Shown here: positions 1 to 8,814 of the stretch, in pieces | Layout of the letters: each line of letters starts with the position of its first letter | How positions within the stretch are numbered: position 1 is the stretch's first letter | Assembly: GCA_910575255.1 (NCBI GenBank) | Contig: CAJTEM010000020.1 | Coordinates: 1-64,000 of the forward strand | DNA length: 64,000 nucleotides | From: Lachnospiraceae bacterium | GTDB taxonomy: Bacteria > Bacillota > Clostridia > Lachnospirales > Lachnospiraceae | Reading direction: 5' to 3' | Made by a program: the position numbers and the translations under genes | The notes under the pieces: generated by a model | The model's input: only the letters and a program-made list of their open reading frames with translations | Database searches by the model: none | What the model was told of the DNA's origin: nothing

Positions 1-106
1 AAGGACTTCTAAATCTCTGCAAAGTCAAAATCCGCAGACCCTTTTCGATGGCTGCTCTCCCCGTTTCCCTGACTGTGTTTCGCGATTTCTTAACTTACTG
101 ACATTG
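1..106. repeat. Right half of a large intergenic palindromic element (cut by window edge)
   Basis: The sequence opens inside an element of the dispersed palindrome family described in the findings. Visible parts are the inner arm (aaggacttctaaat), the tgcaaagtc box, the outer arm ending in gctgctctcccc, and the terminal box TTAACTTACTGACATTG at 90-106, which recurs nearly unchanged near 63680. The left half lies outside the window. No coding sequence is seen here. Confidence 0.75.
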
Positions 107-117
107 TTTCACGGGGT

Positions 118-232
118 GTTCCGAAAGGTACGCTCTGGAAAAAGGGTTTCCAGGCATCCTGCAAACGCAATCTGGGAAACCCTTTTTCCAGAGCTGGTAT
201 TTATTAGACCCGAAAGCGTACCCTCCGGAACC
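118..232. repeat. Shortened palindromic element, subfamily 2
   Basis: Nested inverted repeat. The outer arms are gttccgaaaggtacgct and agcgtaccctccggaac. The inner arms are ctctggaaaaagggtttccag and its complement near 180-212. The loop retains catcctgcaaacgcaa, a box found in the full-length copy near 63310. It looks like an internal deletion product of the 53042 and 63139 type, lacking the central motif and middle arms. Confidence 0.7.
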
Positions 233-350
233 TCACGCTATCCGGTGAAAAGTAACGAAAAAGCAGTAAATTCCATATATTTATACAAAAAACCAATTGA
301 TAAAAATTTGTCGTTGTGAGATAATGTCCACGTAAGCAATGAGCAGTGCG

Positions 351-413
351 AAAAAGGACAGAAGCAAAATTTCGTTGTGCTCGCACATAAGAAATTTTGC
401 TTCTGTCCTTTTT
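351..413. terminator. Long perfect hairpin with A/T-rich ends
   Basis: A 23-base arm at 351-373 (aaaaaggacagaagcaaaat and on) pairs exactly with 391-413, leaving a 17-base loop. Runs of A on one side and T on the other would make it a bidirectional terminator if transcribed. No gene lies close on the left inside the window, so what it terminates is unknown. Confidence 0.55.
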
Positions 414-428
414 CATAGGGCGAAGCCC

Positions 429-807
429 GTGAGCGAACTGGAGCGCAGCGGAAGTGAGCGCCACTGCGGGGTCCCCCCTCGCCCAAAGCAATGGAGGCGC
501 AAAGCCCCGTGAGCGAACTGGAGCGCAGCGGAAGTGAGCGCCACTGCGGGGTCCCCCTCGCTCAAAGCAATGGAGGCGCAAAGCCCCGTGAGCGAACTGG
601 AGCGCAGCGGAAGTGAGCGCCACTGCGGGGTCCCCCCCGCCCAAAGCAATGGAGGCGCAAAGCCCCGTGAGCGAACTGGAGCGCAGCGGAAGTGAGCGCC
701 ACTGCGGGGTCCCCCCCCGCCCAAAGCAATGGAGGCGCAAAGCCCCGTGAGCGAACTGGAGCGCAGCGGAAGTGAGCGCCACTGCGGGGTCCCCCCCTCG
801 CCCAAAT
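429..807. repeat. Five-copy tandem repeat, 79-80 bp unit
   Basis: Five head-to-tail units begin with gtgagcgaactggagcgcag at about 429, 509, 588, 667 and 747. Copies are almost identical. They differ mainly in a run of C after gcggggt (about 6, 5, 7, 8 and 7 bases), a sign of slippage. Reading frames run through the array on both strands only because the unit lacks stops, so they are not taken as genes. The unit contains gagcgcagcg, reminiscent of the central motif of the dispersed palindromes. Confidence 0.9.
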
Positions 808-841
808 TATCGGCAGGTGGCGAGGCCTCCGGCGAGCCTGC

Positions 842-903
842 TACAACCGCCCCCTCCTCTCACTGCCCAACCAACCAAACCACACACATCTACATTTTCA
901 CTA
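842..903 (+). other. G-poor leader ahead of the hydrogenase operon
   Basis: Between the tandem repeat and the first hydrogenase-operon gene lies about 60 bases almost without G on the plus strand, rich in C, A and T. Such a stretch cannot fold well, and it ends directly before the ribosome site gggagg. It may be an unstructured 5' leader. No clear promoter is visible in it. Confidence 0.35.
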
Positions 904-919
904 TTGGGAGGAACAAGTC

Positions 920-1159
920 ATGAAAGTATCAATCTGTATCGGAAGCGCATGCCATTTAAGAGGATCCAGGGAGATCATCCAGAAGCTGCAAACTCTGGTA
1001 AAAGCCAACAACGTCGCAGACAAGGTTGATTTAAACGGAGCTTTCTGCAGCGGCAACTGTGTCAATGGTGTCTGTGTAACCATAGACGGAGAGCTATTCT
1101 CCCTCTCACCGGAAACCACGGAAGAATTCTTCAACAAAGAAATCATGGGGAGGCTGTAA
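920..1159 (+). CDS. Small thioredoxin-fold [2Fe-2S] ferredoxin-like protein
   Basis: A 79-residue protein with cysteines at about 6, 11, 43 and 47, the C-x4-C ... C-x3-C pattern of thioredoxin-like [2Fe-2S] domains (NuoE/HydC C-terminal type). It resembles that domain alone, without the N-terminal helical part, so it is a stand-alone electron carrier. A strong GGGAGG site precedes the ATG. The stop is two bases from the next start, so it is the first gene of an operon with the two hydrogenases and the phosphatase. Inference: it passes electrons to or from the PAS hydrogenase that follows. Its direct redox partner cannot be read from sequence. Confidence 0.8.
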   Translation: MKVSICIGSACHLRGSREIIQKLQTLVKANNVADKVDLNGAFCSGNCVNGVCVTIDGELFSLSPETTEEFFNKEIMGRL

Positions 1160-1161
1160 CT

Positions 1162-2892
1162 ATGGCAGCGATTATTGACTTCAAAGCAACCAAATGCCGC
1201 CATTGCTACAAATGTGTCCGCAACTGCGAAGTGAAAGCCATCATGGTAAAAGACGGACGTGCCGAGATCATGCCAGAGAACTGTGTTTTATGCGGTCGCT
1301 GCCTCCAGATATGTCCTCAGTCTGCAAAGACCTTGATCAGCGATCTGGGAAAGGTAAAGAGCTTTCTGGTCAGAGGCGAGAAGGTGGTGGTATCCATAGC
1401 GCCGGCCTATATGGGTCTGTTAAAATACCGCACCATTGGTCAGGTTCGTTCCGCTCTGTTAAAGCTGGGCTTTGCCGATGTCCGGGAGACCTCAGAGGGA
1501 GCTGCTTTGGTAACGGCAGAATATGCCAGGCTGCTGGAAGAGCATAAGATGGAGAATATTATCACCACCTGCTGTCCCAGCGTCAACGACCTGATTGAAA
1601 AATACTATCCGCAGCTCATATCCTGTATGGCACCGGTGGTTTCACCCATGATTGCTCACGGCAAACTGTTGAAAGATGAACTTGGAAAGGATGTAAAGGT
1701 GGTCTTTCTTGGACCGTGTATTGCCAAAAAGGAAGAAGCTCAGGATGAGCGCCATAAAGACTGTATAGACGCGGTGCTGAATTTTAACGATATCAACCGC
1801 TGGCTGGAGGACGAAGAGATCAGCATTGAGGATTGTGAAGATATGCCTTTTGCAAAGGATCCGAGGATCAACCGTCTGTACCCTGTCAGCAATGGCGTGA
1901 TCAGTTCCGTGGTAGCTACCCAGAATCAGGCGGATCCTTACCGGAAGTTCTATATTCACGGTGAGAAGAATTGCATGGAGCTGTGCGACAGCATGGTCCG
2001 CGGCGAGATCAGCGGCTGCTTTATTGAGATGAATATGTGTTACGGGGGATGCATTCAGGGTCCGACCGTCAACGATAAGTCCATATCCCGTTTCAAGGTA
2101 AAGCTGGATATGGAGGAGGCGATTCCCCGGGAGGCAGTTCCCGGCGAAGAGACGGAGCCGGTTCTGAAAACGATTGCCATGCAGAAGATATTCCGGGATC
2201 GCTCCCCGAAAGATCCGATTCCCACAGAAGCACAGATCCGCGATATCCTTTCCAAGACCGGCAAGAACAGGCCTGAGGATGAGTTGAACTGCGGCGCCTG
2301 CGGATATCCGACCTGCCGGGAGAAGGCGATCGCCGTATTCCAGAAAAAGGCAGAGCTCAATATGTGTATTCCGTTCATGTATGAACAGTCGGAGTCTCTG
2401 TCCAATCTGGTCATGGAGACCTCACCTAATATGGTGCTGCTGGTTAATGATGAGATGAAGATTCTGGAATATTCCGCAGTCGGTGAGAAATATTTTGGCA
2501 AGACCCGCTCAGAGGCGCTGAAGATGTATTTGTATGAGTTTATTGACCCGGTCGATTTCCAGTGGGTATTTGACACTCATCAGAATATTCATGGTAAGAA
2601 GGTAAGCTATCCGGAGTATCATCTGGATACCCTTCAGAGCATTGTATACATAGAGAAGGAAAATGCCGTGCTGGCTACCTTTATTGATATCACACAGCAG
2701 GAGGAGCAGGCACGTGCGGAATATGAGAAGAAGCTTGATACCATCGACCTGGCGCAGCGAGTCATTCATAAACAGATGATGGTGGCGCAGGAGATTGCGG
2801 GACTTCTGGGCGAGACGACAGCAGAAACCAAGACCACACTTACGAAGCTTTGCCATTCTCTGCTGGAGGACGGCGACAACGGAGGTGTGTAA
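1162..2892 (+). CDS. PAS-domain [FeFe] hydrogenase, sensory (group C) type
   Basis: A 576-residue protein. Two [4Fe-4S] motifs lie at the N-terminus (C12/15/18/22 and C41/44/47/51). The H-cluster domain follows with TTCCPS (C137, C138), GPCIAKKEE (C186) and EMNMCYGGC (C293, C297). Next is a CGACGYPTC iron-sulfur motif (377-385) and a PAS domain at roughly 410-515. This order matches group C sensory hydrogenases (HydS), thought to sense H2 rather than turn it over fast. Both cysteines of the TSCCP-like motif are kept, including the one used for proton transfer in catalytic enzymes and lost in some sensory ones. The phosphatase gene follows without a gap, which fits a signalling role. The signalling function is inferred from architecture and context. 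Confidence 0.85.
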   Translation: MAAIIDFKATKCRHCYKCVRNCEVKAIMVKDGRAEIMPENCVLCGRCLQICPQSAKTLISDLGKVKSFLVRGEKVVVSIAPAYMGLLKYRTIGQVRSALLKLGFADVRETSEGAALVTAEYARLLEEHKMENIITTCCPSVNDLIEKYYPQLISCMAPVVSPMIAHGKLLKDELGKDVKVVFLGPCIAKKEEAQDERHKDCIDAVLNFNDINRWLEDEEISIEDCEDMPFAKDPRINRLYPVSNGVISSVVATQNQADPYRKFYIHGEKNCMELCDSMVRGEISGCFIEMNMCYGGCIQGPTVNDKSISRFKVKLDMEEAIPREAVPGEETEPVLKTIAMQKIFRDRSPKDPIPTEAQIRDILSKTGKNRPEDELNCGACGYPTCREKAIAVFQKKAELNMCIPFMYEQSESLSNLVMETSPNMVLLVNDEMKILEYSAVGEKYFGKTRSEALKMYLYEFIDPVDFQWVFDTHQNIHGKKVSYPEYHLDTLQSIVYIEKENAVLATFIDITQQEEQARAEYEKKLDTIDLAQRVIHKQMMVAQEIAGLLGETTAETKTTLTKLCHSLLEDGDNGGV

Positions 2893-4074
2893 ATGGGAGT
2901 TACCGTAGATGTTGCATATAAAAGTCTGAATAAGTTTACCGAGATTTTATGCGGGGACAAGGTCGAGATCCTTAAGACGGCAGACTCGAACATCATGATC
3001 CTTGCAGACGGCATGGGCAGCGGCGTGAAGGCCAATATTCTTGCCACCCTGACTTCAAAGATTCTGGGAACCATGTTCTTAAACGGCGCCACCCTGGAAG
3101 AATGCGTGGAGACCATAGTAGAGACTCTGCCGATCTGTCAGGTGCGTCAGGTGGCCTATGCTACATTCAGTATTCTTCAGGTATTTCATAACGGTGACGC
3201 TTATCTGGTGGAATTTGATAATCCCGGATGCATCTTTATCCGGAACGGTAGGCTGATGAAGATTCCGGAGAATATCCGGGAAGTGAAGGGAAAGAAAATC
3301 AATGAATACCGTTTCCAGGTCCAAAAAGGAGATGCTCTGCTGCTGATGAGCGACGGTACCATCCATGCCGGTGTGGGACGGCTGCTGAATTTCGGATGGG
3401 TGTGGGAAGACATTGCAGATTATGCGGTAAAACAGTATTCCCTGACCATATCTGCCATGCGGCTGGCGTCTGCAGTATGCCAGGCCTGCGATGAGCTGTA
3501 TGAGTATCGTCCCGGTGACGATACTACGGTTGCCTGTATGCGGATCATCAGTTCCAAGAGTGTTCATCTGATGACAGGTCCGGCCCAGGATGCTTCCCGG
3601 GATAATGAGATGGTCCGCAGCTGGATGGGCGGCGATGATGATACCAGGAGGATTGTCTGCGGCGGCACCAGTGCCACGATCGTATCACGGGTTCTGAACA
3701 AGAGTCTGGATGTATCCATGGATTATGTAGATCCGGAGATCCCCCCGATTGCGTATATGGATGGGATTGATCTGGTGACCGAAGGGGTATTGACCCTGAA
3801 TCGCGTGCTGCAGCTTTTAAAGCGTTATGTAAAAAAGGAGACCATATCAGAAGAGTTCTTTCTGGAGCTGGATAAACCGAACGGAGCGTCCATGGTGGCG
3901 AAGATGTTGATTGAAGACTGTACGGAGCTGCATATGTATGTGGGAAAGGCTATCAACAGTGCGTACCAGAACCCCGGTCTGCCCTTTGATCTGGGTATCC
4001 GGCAGAATCTGGTGGAGCAGTTGAAGAACACCGTGGAGGAGATGGGAAAGCCGGTCACAGTGACTTACTACTAA
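2893..4074 (+). CDS. PP2C/SpoIIE-family serine/threonine phosphatase
   Basis: A 393-residue protein with the metal-binding DGMGSG motif near residue 38 and a second DGTIHAG motif near 154, both typical of SpoIIE/RsbU-type PP2C phosphatases. The C-terminal part (about 240-393) matches no domain I recognise. The ATG directly follows the stop of the PAS hydrogenase, so the two are translationally coupled. A phosphatase beside a PAS-bearing [FeFe] hydrogenase is a recurrent arrangement in clostridia. It is taken to relay the hydrogen or redox signal by dephosphorylating an unknown partner. No membrane segment is visible. Confidence 0.82.
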   Translation: MGVTVDVAYKSLNKFTEILCGDKVEILKTADSNIMILADGMGSGVKANILATLTSKILGTMFLNGATLEECVETIVETLPICQVRQVAYATFSILQVFHNGDAYLVEFDNPGCIFIRNGRLMKIPENIREVKGKKINEYRFQVQKGDALLLMSDGTIHAGVGRLLNFGWVWEDIADYAVKQYSLTISAMRLASAVCQACDELYEYRPGDDTTVACMRIISSKSVHLMTGPAQDASRDNEMVRSWMGGDDDTRRIVCGGTSATIVSRVLNKSLDVSMDYVDPEIPPIAYMDGIDLVTEGVLTLNRVLQLLKRYVKKETISEEFFLELDKPNGASMVAKMLIEDCTELHMYVGKAINSAYQNPGLPFDLGIRQNLVEQLKNTVEEMGKPVTVTYY

Positions 4075-4110
4075 ACAGAGAATCACAGGAGATGAGGAGG
4101 TTAAAAACTC

Positions 4111-5562
4111 ATGGTAACAAATGATGCAACAATCTTAAGAATCAAGCATGATATCCTTCGCGAGGTGGCAAGACTGGCATGGGAAGGAACCCTGGATGAG
4201 AAGCGGGAGGAGCTTCCCTATCAGATGTTTCCGGGACCTCAGGCACAGTTCAGGTGCTGTATCTATAAAGAGCGGGAGATAACCAGACAGAGGATCCGTC
4301 TGGCTGAGGGGAAATGCCCGACAGGAATGAATTCCATGAATGTAGTGCAGGTCATTAAGGCCGCCTGTGAGGAGTGTCCGATCGCATCGTATGTGGTTAC
4401 GGATAACTGCCGGAACTGCATGGGAAAGGCGTGTCAGAATTCCTGTAACTTTGGCGCGATTACCATCGGTGACAGCCGTGCCCATATCGATCCGGGCAAG
4501 TGCAAGGAGTGTGGAAAGTGTGCCCAGGCCTGTCCCTACAGTGCGATCGCTCATCTGGAGCGGCCCTGTAAAAAGGTATGTCCCGTAGATGCCATTACCT
4601 ATGACGAATACGGAATCTGCGTCATTGACGAGAAGAAATGTATCCAGTGTGGTGCCTGCATCCATAGCTGTCCGTTCGGAGCTATCGGAACCAAGACCTT
4701 TATGGTGGACGTAATCCGTCTGATTAATGCCGGAAAACGTGTGGTTGCCATGGTTGCGCCGGCAACAGAGGGACAGTTCGGGCCGGATATTACCATGGCA
4801 AGCTGGAGAACGGCACTCAAGAAGATTGGTTTTGCCGATATGATAGAGGTGGGCTTAGGCGGGGATCTGACGGCGGCTGCCGAGGCGGCGGAATGGGCAG
4901 AAGCGTATAAGGAGGGCAAGAAGATGACTACCTCCTGCTGCCCTGCATTTGTCAATATGATCAAGCAGCATTTTCCGATGCTTTTGGACAATATGTCTAC
5001 CACGGTTTCTCCCATGTGCGGTGTCTCCCGGATGCTCAAGGAGCGTGATCCGGAGACAATTACGGTCTTTATCGGTCCGTGTATTGCCAAGAAGAGCGAG
5101 ACTCTGGATCTGAACATTACGGGAAATGCCGACTATGCCATGACCTTTGGAGAGATCCGTGCCATGATGCGGGCGAAAGGAGTGGAGCTGGAGCCGGAGG
5201 AGAATACCTATCAGGACAGCTCTGTGTTCGGCAAGCGTTTCGGCAATTCGGGCGGCGTAACAGCAGCAGTGGAGCAGTGCTTTAAAGAGATGAATGAGGA
5301 CATCAGCCCCAATGTGATGAAGTGCAACGGCGCCGCAGAGTGTAAAAAAGCCCTGCTTCTGATGAAAGTGGGCAAGCTGCCGGCTGATTTTGTGGAAGGA
5401 ATGGTATGTGTGGGCGGCTGCGTGGGCGGCCCCAGCAAGCATAAGACAGAGTCAGAGGCAAAGAAGGCCAGAGATCTTTTGATCGGGCAGGCGGACGGCA
5501 GAGAGGTTCACGAGAATCTGAAGAATCTCGGAGCAGATCAGGTGGCCATGCACCGGCATTAA
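4111..5562 (+). CDS. [FeFe] hydrogenase, group B type
   Basis: A 483-residue iron-only hydrogenase. Cysteine-rich [4Fe-4S] motifs fill residues 85-190, including CRNCMGKACQNSC, CKECGKCAQACP and CIQCGACIHSCP. The H-cluster domain shows TTSCCPAF, IGPCIAKKSE and EGMVCVGGCVGGP, so all H-cluster cysteine ligands and the proton-transfer cysteine are present. There is no PAS domain. The N-terminal ferredoxin arrangement fits the group B/CpIII class. It lies 36 bases behind the phosphatase with its own AGGAGG site, so it is probably the last gene of the operon. Likely role: ferredoxin-linked H2 production or uptake in the cytoplasm, perhaps under control of the sensory pair upstream. Confidence 0.85.
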   Translation: MVTNDATILRIKHDILREVARLAWEGTLDEKREELPYQMFPGPQAQFRCCIYKEREITRQRIRLAEGKCPTGMNSMNVVQVIKAACEECPIASYVVTDNCRNCMGKACQNSCNFGAITIGDSRAHIDPGKCKECGKCAQACPYSAIAHLERPCKKVCPVDAITYDEYGICVIDEKKCIQCGACIHSCPFGAIGTKTFMVDVIRLINAGKRVVAMVAPATEGQFGPDITMASWRTALKKIGFADMIEVGLGGDLTAAAEAAEWAEAYKEGKKMTTSCCPAFVNMIKQHFPMLLDNMSTTVSPMCGVSRMLKERDPETITVFIGPCIAKKSETLDLNITGNADYAMTFGEIRAMMRAKGVELEPEENTYQDSSVFGKRFGNSGGVTAAVEQCFKEMNEDISPNVMKCNGAAECKKALLLMKVGKLPADFVEGMVCVGGCVGGPSKHKTESEAKKARDLLIGQADGREVHENLKNLGADQVAMHRH

Positions 5563-5735
5563 ACCAGATCAGGGAAATGGATACAGTCCGGTTTTGCGAA
5601 GAATGATAGTTTGCAGAGCCGGGCTGATTTTACAGGTGGGGATACGGGACGGTTGTTGGAAAAGCGTTATTTGCGCGAGCAATGAGCCAAGTGCCGTGCC
5701 TGCATTCGCAAGAATCATATAAGGAGGGACAGAGT

Positions 5736-7697
5736 ATGTCTGTCGTAAAGCCAGAGCTGAGCTGGCTGGACGATCCGGAGGTGTTCCGGGTCAATGTCCT
5801 GCCGGCACATTCGGATCATCGTTTTTATGAAACAGAAGAGGATTTTGAGGAGAAGAGAGATTCTCTGTATCAGTCCCTGAACGGGGAGTGGCAGTTCTGC
5901 TGGTCAGAGAATGCGGCCTGTCGCCCGTCGGATTTTTACAGAGAGGATTTTGACGCGGCAGGTTTTGGGACGATTCCGGTTCCCTGTCACATCGAGCTGG
6001 CAGGTTATGACCGGATCCATTATATCAATACCATGTATCCCTGGGAAGCACATCTATACCGCAGACCGGCGTATTCTCTGGAGGAGATGGGAGCGCAGCC
6101 GGGGCAGTTTTCCGAGGCAAAATACAATCCGGTCGGTTCCTATCGCCGGTTTTTTAATCTGGAAAAGGGTCTTTGGGGGAAACGTGTCTGTATCTCCTTT
6201 GAGGGAGTGGAACAGGCGATGTATGTATGGTTGAACGGGCAGTTTGTCGGGTATGCGGAGGATAGCTTTACCCCTTCGGATTTTGACCTGACGCCCTATA
6301 TCCGGGAGCAGGGGAATGTGCTTGCGGTAGAGGTCCACAAGCGCTCCACGGCAGCGTATCTGGAGGATCAGGATTTTTTCCGGTTTTCCGGTATTTTCCG
6401 GAATGTAGGCCTGTATGCCAAGCCAGAGGTGCATGTGGAGGATCTCTGGGCCAGACCCGTGCTTCATGAGGACGGATGCAGCGGTGAGCTGGGGTTGGAA
6501 TTAAAGCTTTCGTCAGATGACGGCAGAGCAGCAACGGATGCTTTGCGGAATCCGGAAGCTTTGGCACAGACATTTTCGGCAACAGGTTGCCAGATCTCGG
6601 TGACTCTGAGAGACGCAGAAGGAAAGACAGTTGTGGAGAAGCAGATCCCCTTTGCAGAATCGATTACCATGCAGCCGGAATTGCTCCCGGCAGTACAGGT
6701 TTGGGAGCATGAACATCCGTATCTGTACCGTCTGGAGATCCGCCTGCTGTCCGGCGAAGGCCGGCTTATCGAGCTGGTGCCTTATGAGATTGGCTTTCGG
6801 AGGATTGCCGTAGAGGACGGCGTAATCAGACTGAACGGAAAGCGGCTGATCCTGAACGGAGTAAACCGTCACGAATGGAACGCACGTTCCGGGCGGGTGA
6901 GCAATGTGGAGGATATGCTTGCGGATCTGGCGTGCTTTCATGAGAACCATATCAACAGTGTACGCACCTGCCATTATCCGAACCAGATTCCCTGGTATGG
7001 ACTGTGCGACCGGGAAGGAATCTATGTGATGTCCGAGACGAATCTGGAGTCTCATGGATCCTGGCAGAAAAAAGGTGAGGTAGAACCCAGCTGGAACGTG
7101 CCGGGAAGCATTCCTCAGTGGAGAGAGGCTGTTCTGGATCGGATGCGGACGAATTTTGAGACCTTTAAGAATCATGTGTCAATTCTGTTCTGGTCTTTGG
7201 GCAATGAATCCTTTGCGGGAGATAACATTCAGGCCATGCAGGAATACGTGAAGGAAAAACAGGACGGCCGGCTGGTGCATTATGAAGGCGTATTTCATAA
7301 TCGTGCCTATGAGGCCGGGATTTCTGATGTGGAAAGTCAGATGTATGCACCGCCAATGAAGGTGAAAGAATATCTGGAAACGGATGGGAAAAAACCTTTT
7401 ATTCTCTGTGAATATATGCATGATATGGGCAATTCTCTGGGAGGAATGCTTTCTTATATGGAGCTGCTGGATCAGTATGAGAATTATCAGGGTGGTTTTA
7501 TCTGGGATTTTATTGATCAGGCGCTTTGGGTTCGGGATGAGGTGACCGGAAGAGAGGTGCTTCGCTATGGCGGTGATTTTGACGACCGGCCTTCAGACTA
7601 TGAGTTTTCCGGTAACGGGATTTTATTTGCAGACCGGACGCCAAAGCCGGCGATGCAGGAGGTGAGATATTACTATGGGGACTATCAGAAGAAATGA
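5736..7697 (+). CDS. lacL: Beta-galactosidase large subunit, glycoside hydrolase family 2
   Basis: A 653-residue protein holding the sugar-binding, beta-sandwich and TIM-barrel domains of LacZ-type enzymes. The acid/base Glu is in FWSLGNESF (E491) and the nucleophile Glu in ILCEYMHDMGNS (E559). The start at 5736 is chosen for the AAGGAGG 8-14 bases upstream; an in-frame ATG at 5682 has no such site. The protein lacks the C-terminal small-chain domain, which is supplied by the next gene in another frame with a 23-base overlap. The same split and overlap define the LacL/LacM heterodimers of lactobacilli. It hydrolyses lactose or other beta-galactosides in the cytoplasm; no transporter or regulator is adjacent. 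Confidence 0.85.
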   Translation: MSVVKPELSWLDDPEVFRVNVLPAHSDHRFYETEEDFEEKRDSLYQSLNGEWQFCWSENAACRPSDFYREDFDAAGFGTIPVPCHIELAGYDRIHYINTMYPWEAHLYRRPAYSLEEMGAQPGQFSEAKYNPVGSYRRFFNLEKGLWGKRVCISFEGVEQAMYVWLNGQFVGYAEDSFTPSDFDLTPYIREQGNVLAVEVHKRSTAAYLEDQDFFRFSGIFRNVGLYAKPEVHVEDLWARPVLHEDGCSGELGLELKLSSDDGRAATDALRNPEALAQTFSATGCQISVTLRDAEGKTVVEKQIPFAESITMQPELLPAVQVWEHEHPYLYRLEIRLLSGEGRLIELVPYEIGFRRIAVEDGVIRLNGKRLILNGVNRHEWNARSGRVSNVEDMLADLACFHENHINSVRTCHYPNQIPWYGLCDREGIYVMSETNLESHGSWQKKGEVEPSWNVPGSIPQWREAVLDRMRTNFETFKNHVSILFWSLGNESFAGDNIQAMQEYVKEKQDGRLVHYEGVFHNRAYEAGISDVESQMYAPPMKVKEYLETDGKKPFILCEYMHDMGNSLGGMLSYMELLDQYENYQGGFIWDFIDQALWVRDEVTGREVLRYGGDFDDRPSDYEFSGNGILFADRTPKPAMQEVRYYYGDYQKK

Positions 7698-8664
7698 CCA
7701 GGAACAGGCTGACAGCCTGAAAATAATATTTGGCGATGTGGTTCTGGGAGTGCGGGGAGAAGGATTTGAGTATCTGTTTTCCTACCCGATCGGCGGTATG
7801 GAATCGCTGGTGGTGAATGGCCGGGAGTGGCTGTACCGTGCTCCGAAACCGACCTTTTGGCGTGCCACTACGGATAATGACCGGGGATGCGGCTTTTCTC
7901 GGAGATCGGCCATGTGGATGGGGACGGATATGTTTATGGAGACCAGAGCAATCCGGGTCTGGGTGGATGGAAGTGAGCTTACCGGGTTTATGGCTCCGGG
8001 CAATAACCGTTTTGCAGGAGAGGTGACGGCGGAAGAGATCAAGGTATGCTTTACCTATGTCACGGCAACTGTGCCAGAGACAGAGGTGGAGGCCGCTTAT
8101 ACGGTAGGTAAAAGCGGGAGAATCCAGGTTGACGTGCACTATTACGGAAAAAAGGGCCTGCCGCAGCTGCCGGTATTCGGAATGCGCTTTCTTATGCCGA
8201 CAAAAGCAGATGGATATCGTTATACGGGTCTGTCAGGGGAGACTTATCCGGATCGGATGGCAGGCGGTATCAAAGGTGACTGGGAGGTGGAGGGACTGCC
8301 GGTGACGCCGTATCTGGTACCGCAGGACTGCGGGATGCATATGGACACCGAACGGCTCACGGTGTGTCGTTCCTCGGTGCTGGCGAATGAGAACAGAAAG
8401 CAGGAAGTATTTTCTCTTACTTTTGAGAAGAACGGAAAGCCGTTTGCTTTTTCCTGCCTGCCGTATACAGCAGAGGAACTGGAGAATGCCACGCATCAGG
8501 AGGAGCTGCCTCCTGCAAGAAGGACAGTGGTCTGTATCCTGGGAGCTGTTCGCGGGGTGGGAGGAATCGACAGCTGGGGAAGCGATGTGGAACCGGCATG
8601 GCATATAGACGCAGAGCAGGATATTGAATATTCCTTCCTGATCCTTCCGGATTCCCGGAAGTGA
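7675..8664 (+). CDS. lacM: Beta-galactosidase small subunit
   Basis: A 329-residue protein corresponding to the C-terminal domain of LacZ (Bgal_small_N), with the signature RAPKPTFWRATTDNDRG near residues 55-70, where LacZ has residues completing the active site. Its own ribosome site (gcaggaggtgag) lies inside the lacL reading frame, and the ATG precedes the lacL stop by 23 bases. That argues for a real second gene rather than a sequencing frameshift, and the length matches LacM of LacLM enzymes (about 320 residues). It should assemble with the upstream product. A single ancestral lacZ broken by a +1 shift is the alternative. Confidence 0.82.
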   Translation: MGTIRRNDQEQADSLKIIFGDVVLGVRGEGFEYLFSYPIGGMESLVVNGREWLYRAPKPTFWRATTDNDRGCGFSRRSAMWMGTDMFMETRAIRVWVDGSELTGFMAPGNNRFAGEVTAEEIKVCFTYVTATVPETEVEAAYTVGKSGRIQVDVHYYGKKGLPQLPVFGMRFLMPTKADGYRYTGLSGETYPDRMAGGIKGDWEVEGLPVTPYLVPQDCGMHMDTERLTVCRSSVLANENRKQEVFSLTFEKNGKPFAFSCLPYTAEELENATHQEELPPARRTVVCILGAVRGVGGIDSWGSDVEPAWHIDAEQDIEYSFLILPDSRK

Positions 8665-8814
8665 GCCATTACAGGGATCGTCAGGAACAAGCTTTGCCAG
8701 AATCAGCTATTGTCCATGATGGACAATCACGGAGTACTGGCGGAAAATCAACTGCAAAGATGGATGCAAGGGAGTTTCCGAGAGTGTTCCACTAAGAAAA
8801 GGGGAATTTCAATT

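Noticed and set aside
429-807. Possible CRISPR array
   Set aside because: Units are 79-80 bp and directly adjacent without unique spacers; no cas genes nearby.
204-1029. Long overlapping frames on both strands across the tandem repeat (up to 192 codons)
   Set aside because: They arise from a stop-free 80-bp unit, shift frame between copies as the C runs change, and have no ribosome sites.
7675-7697. Frameshift mutation in a single lacZ gene
   Set aside because: The second frame has its own ribosome site and ATG, and subunit sizes and overlap match LacL/LacM. Kept only as an alternative.
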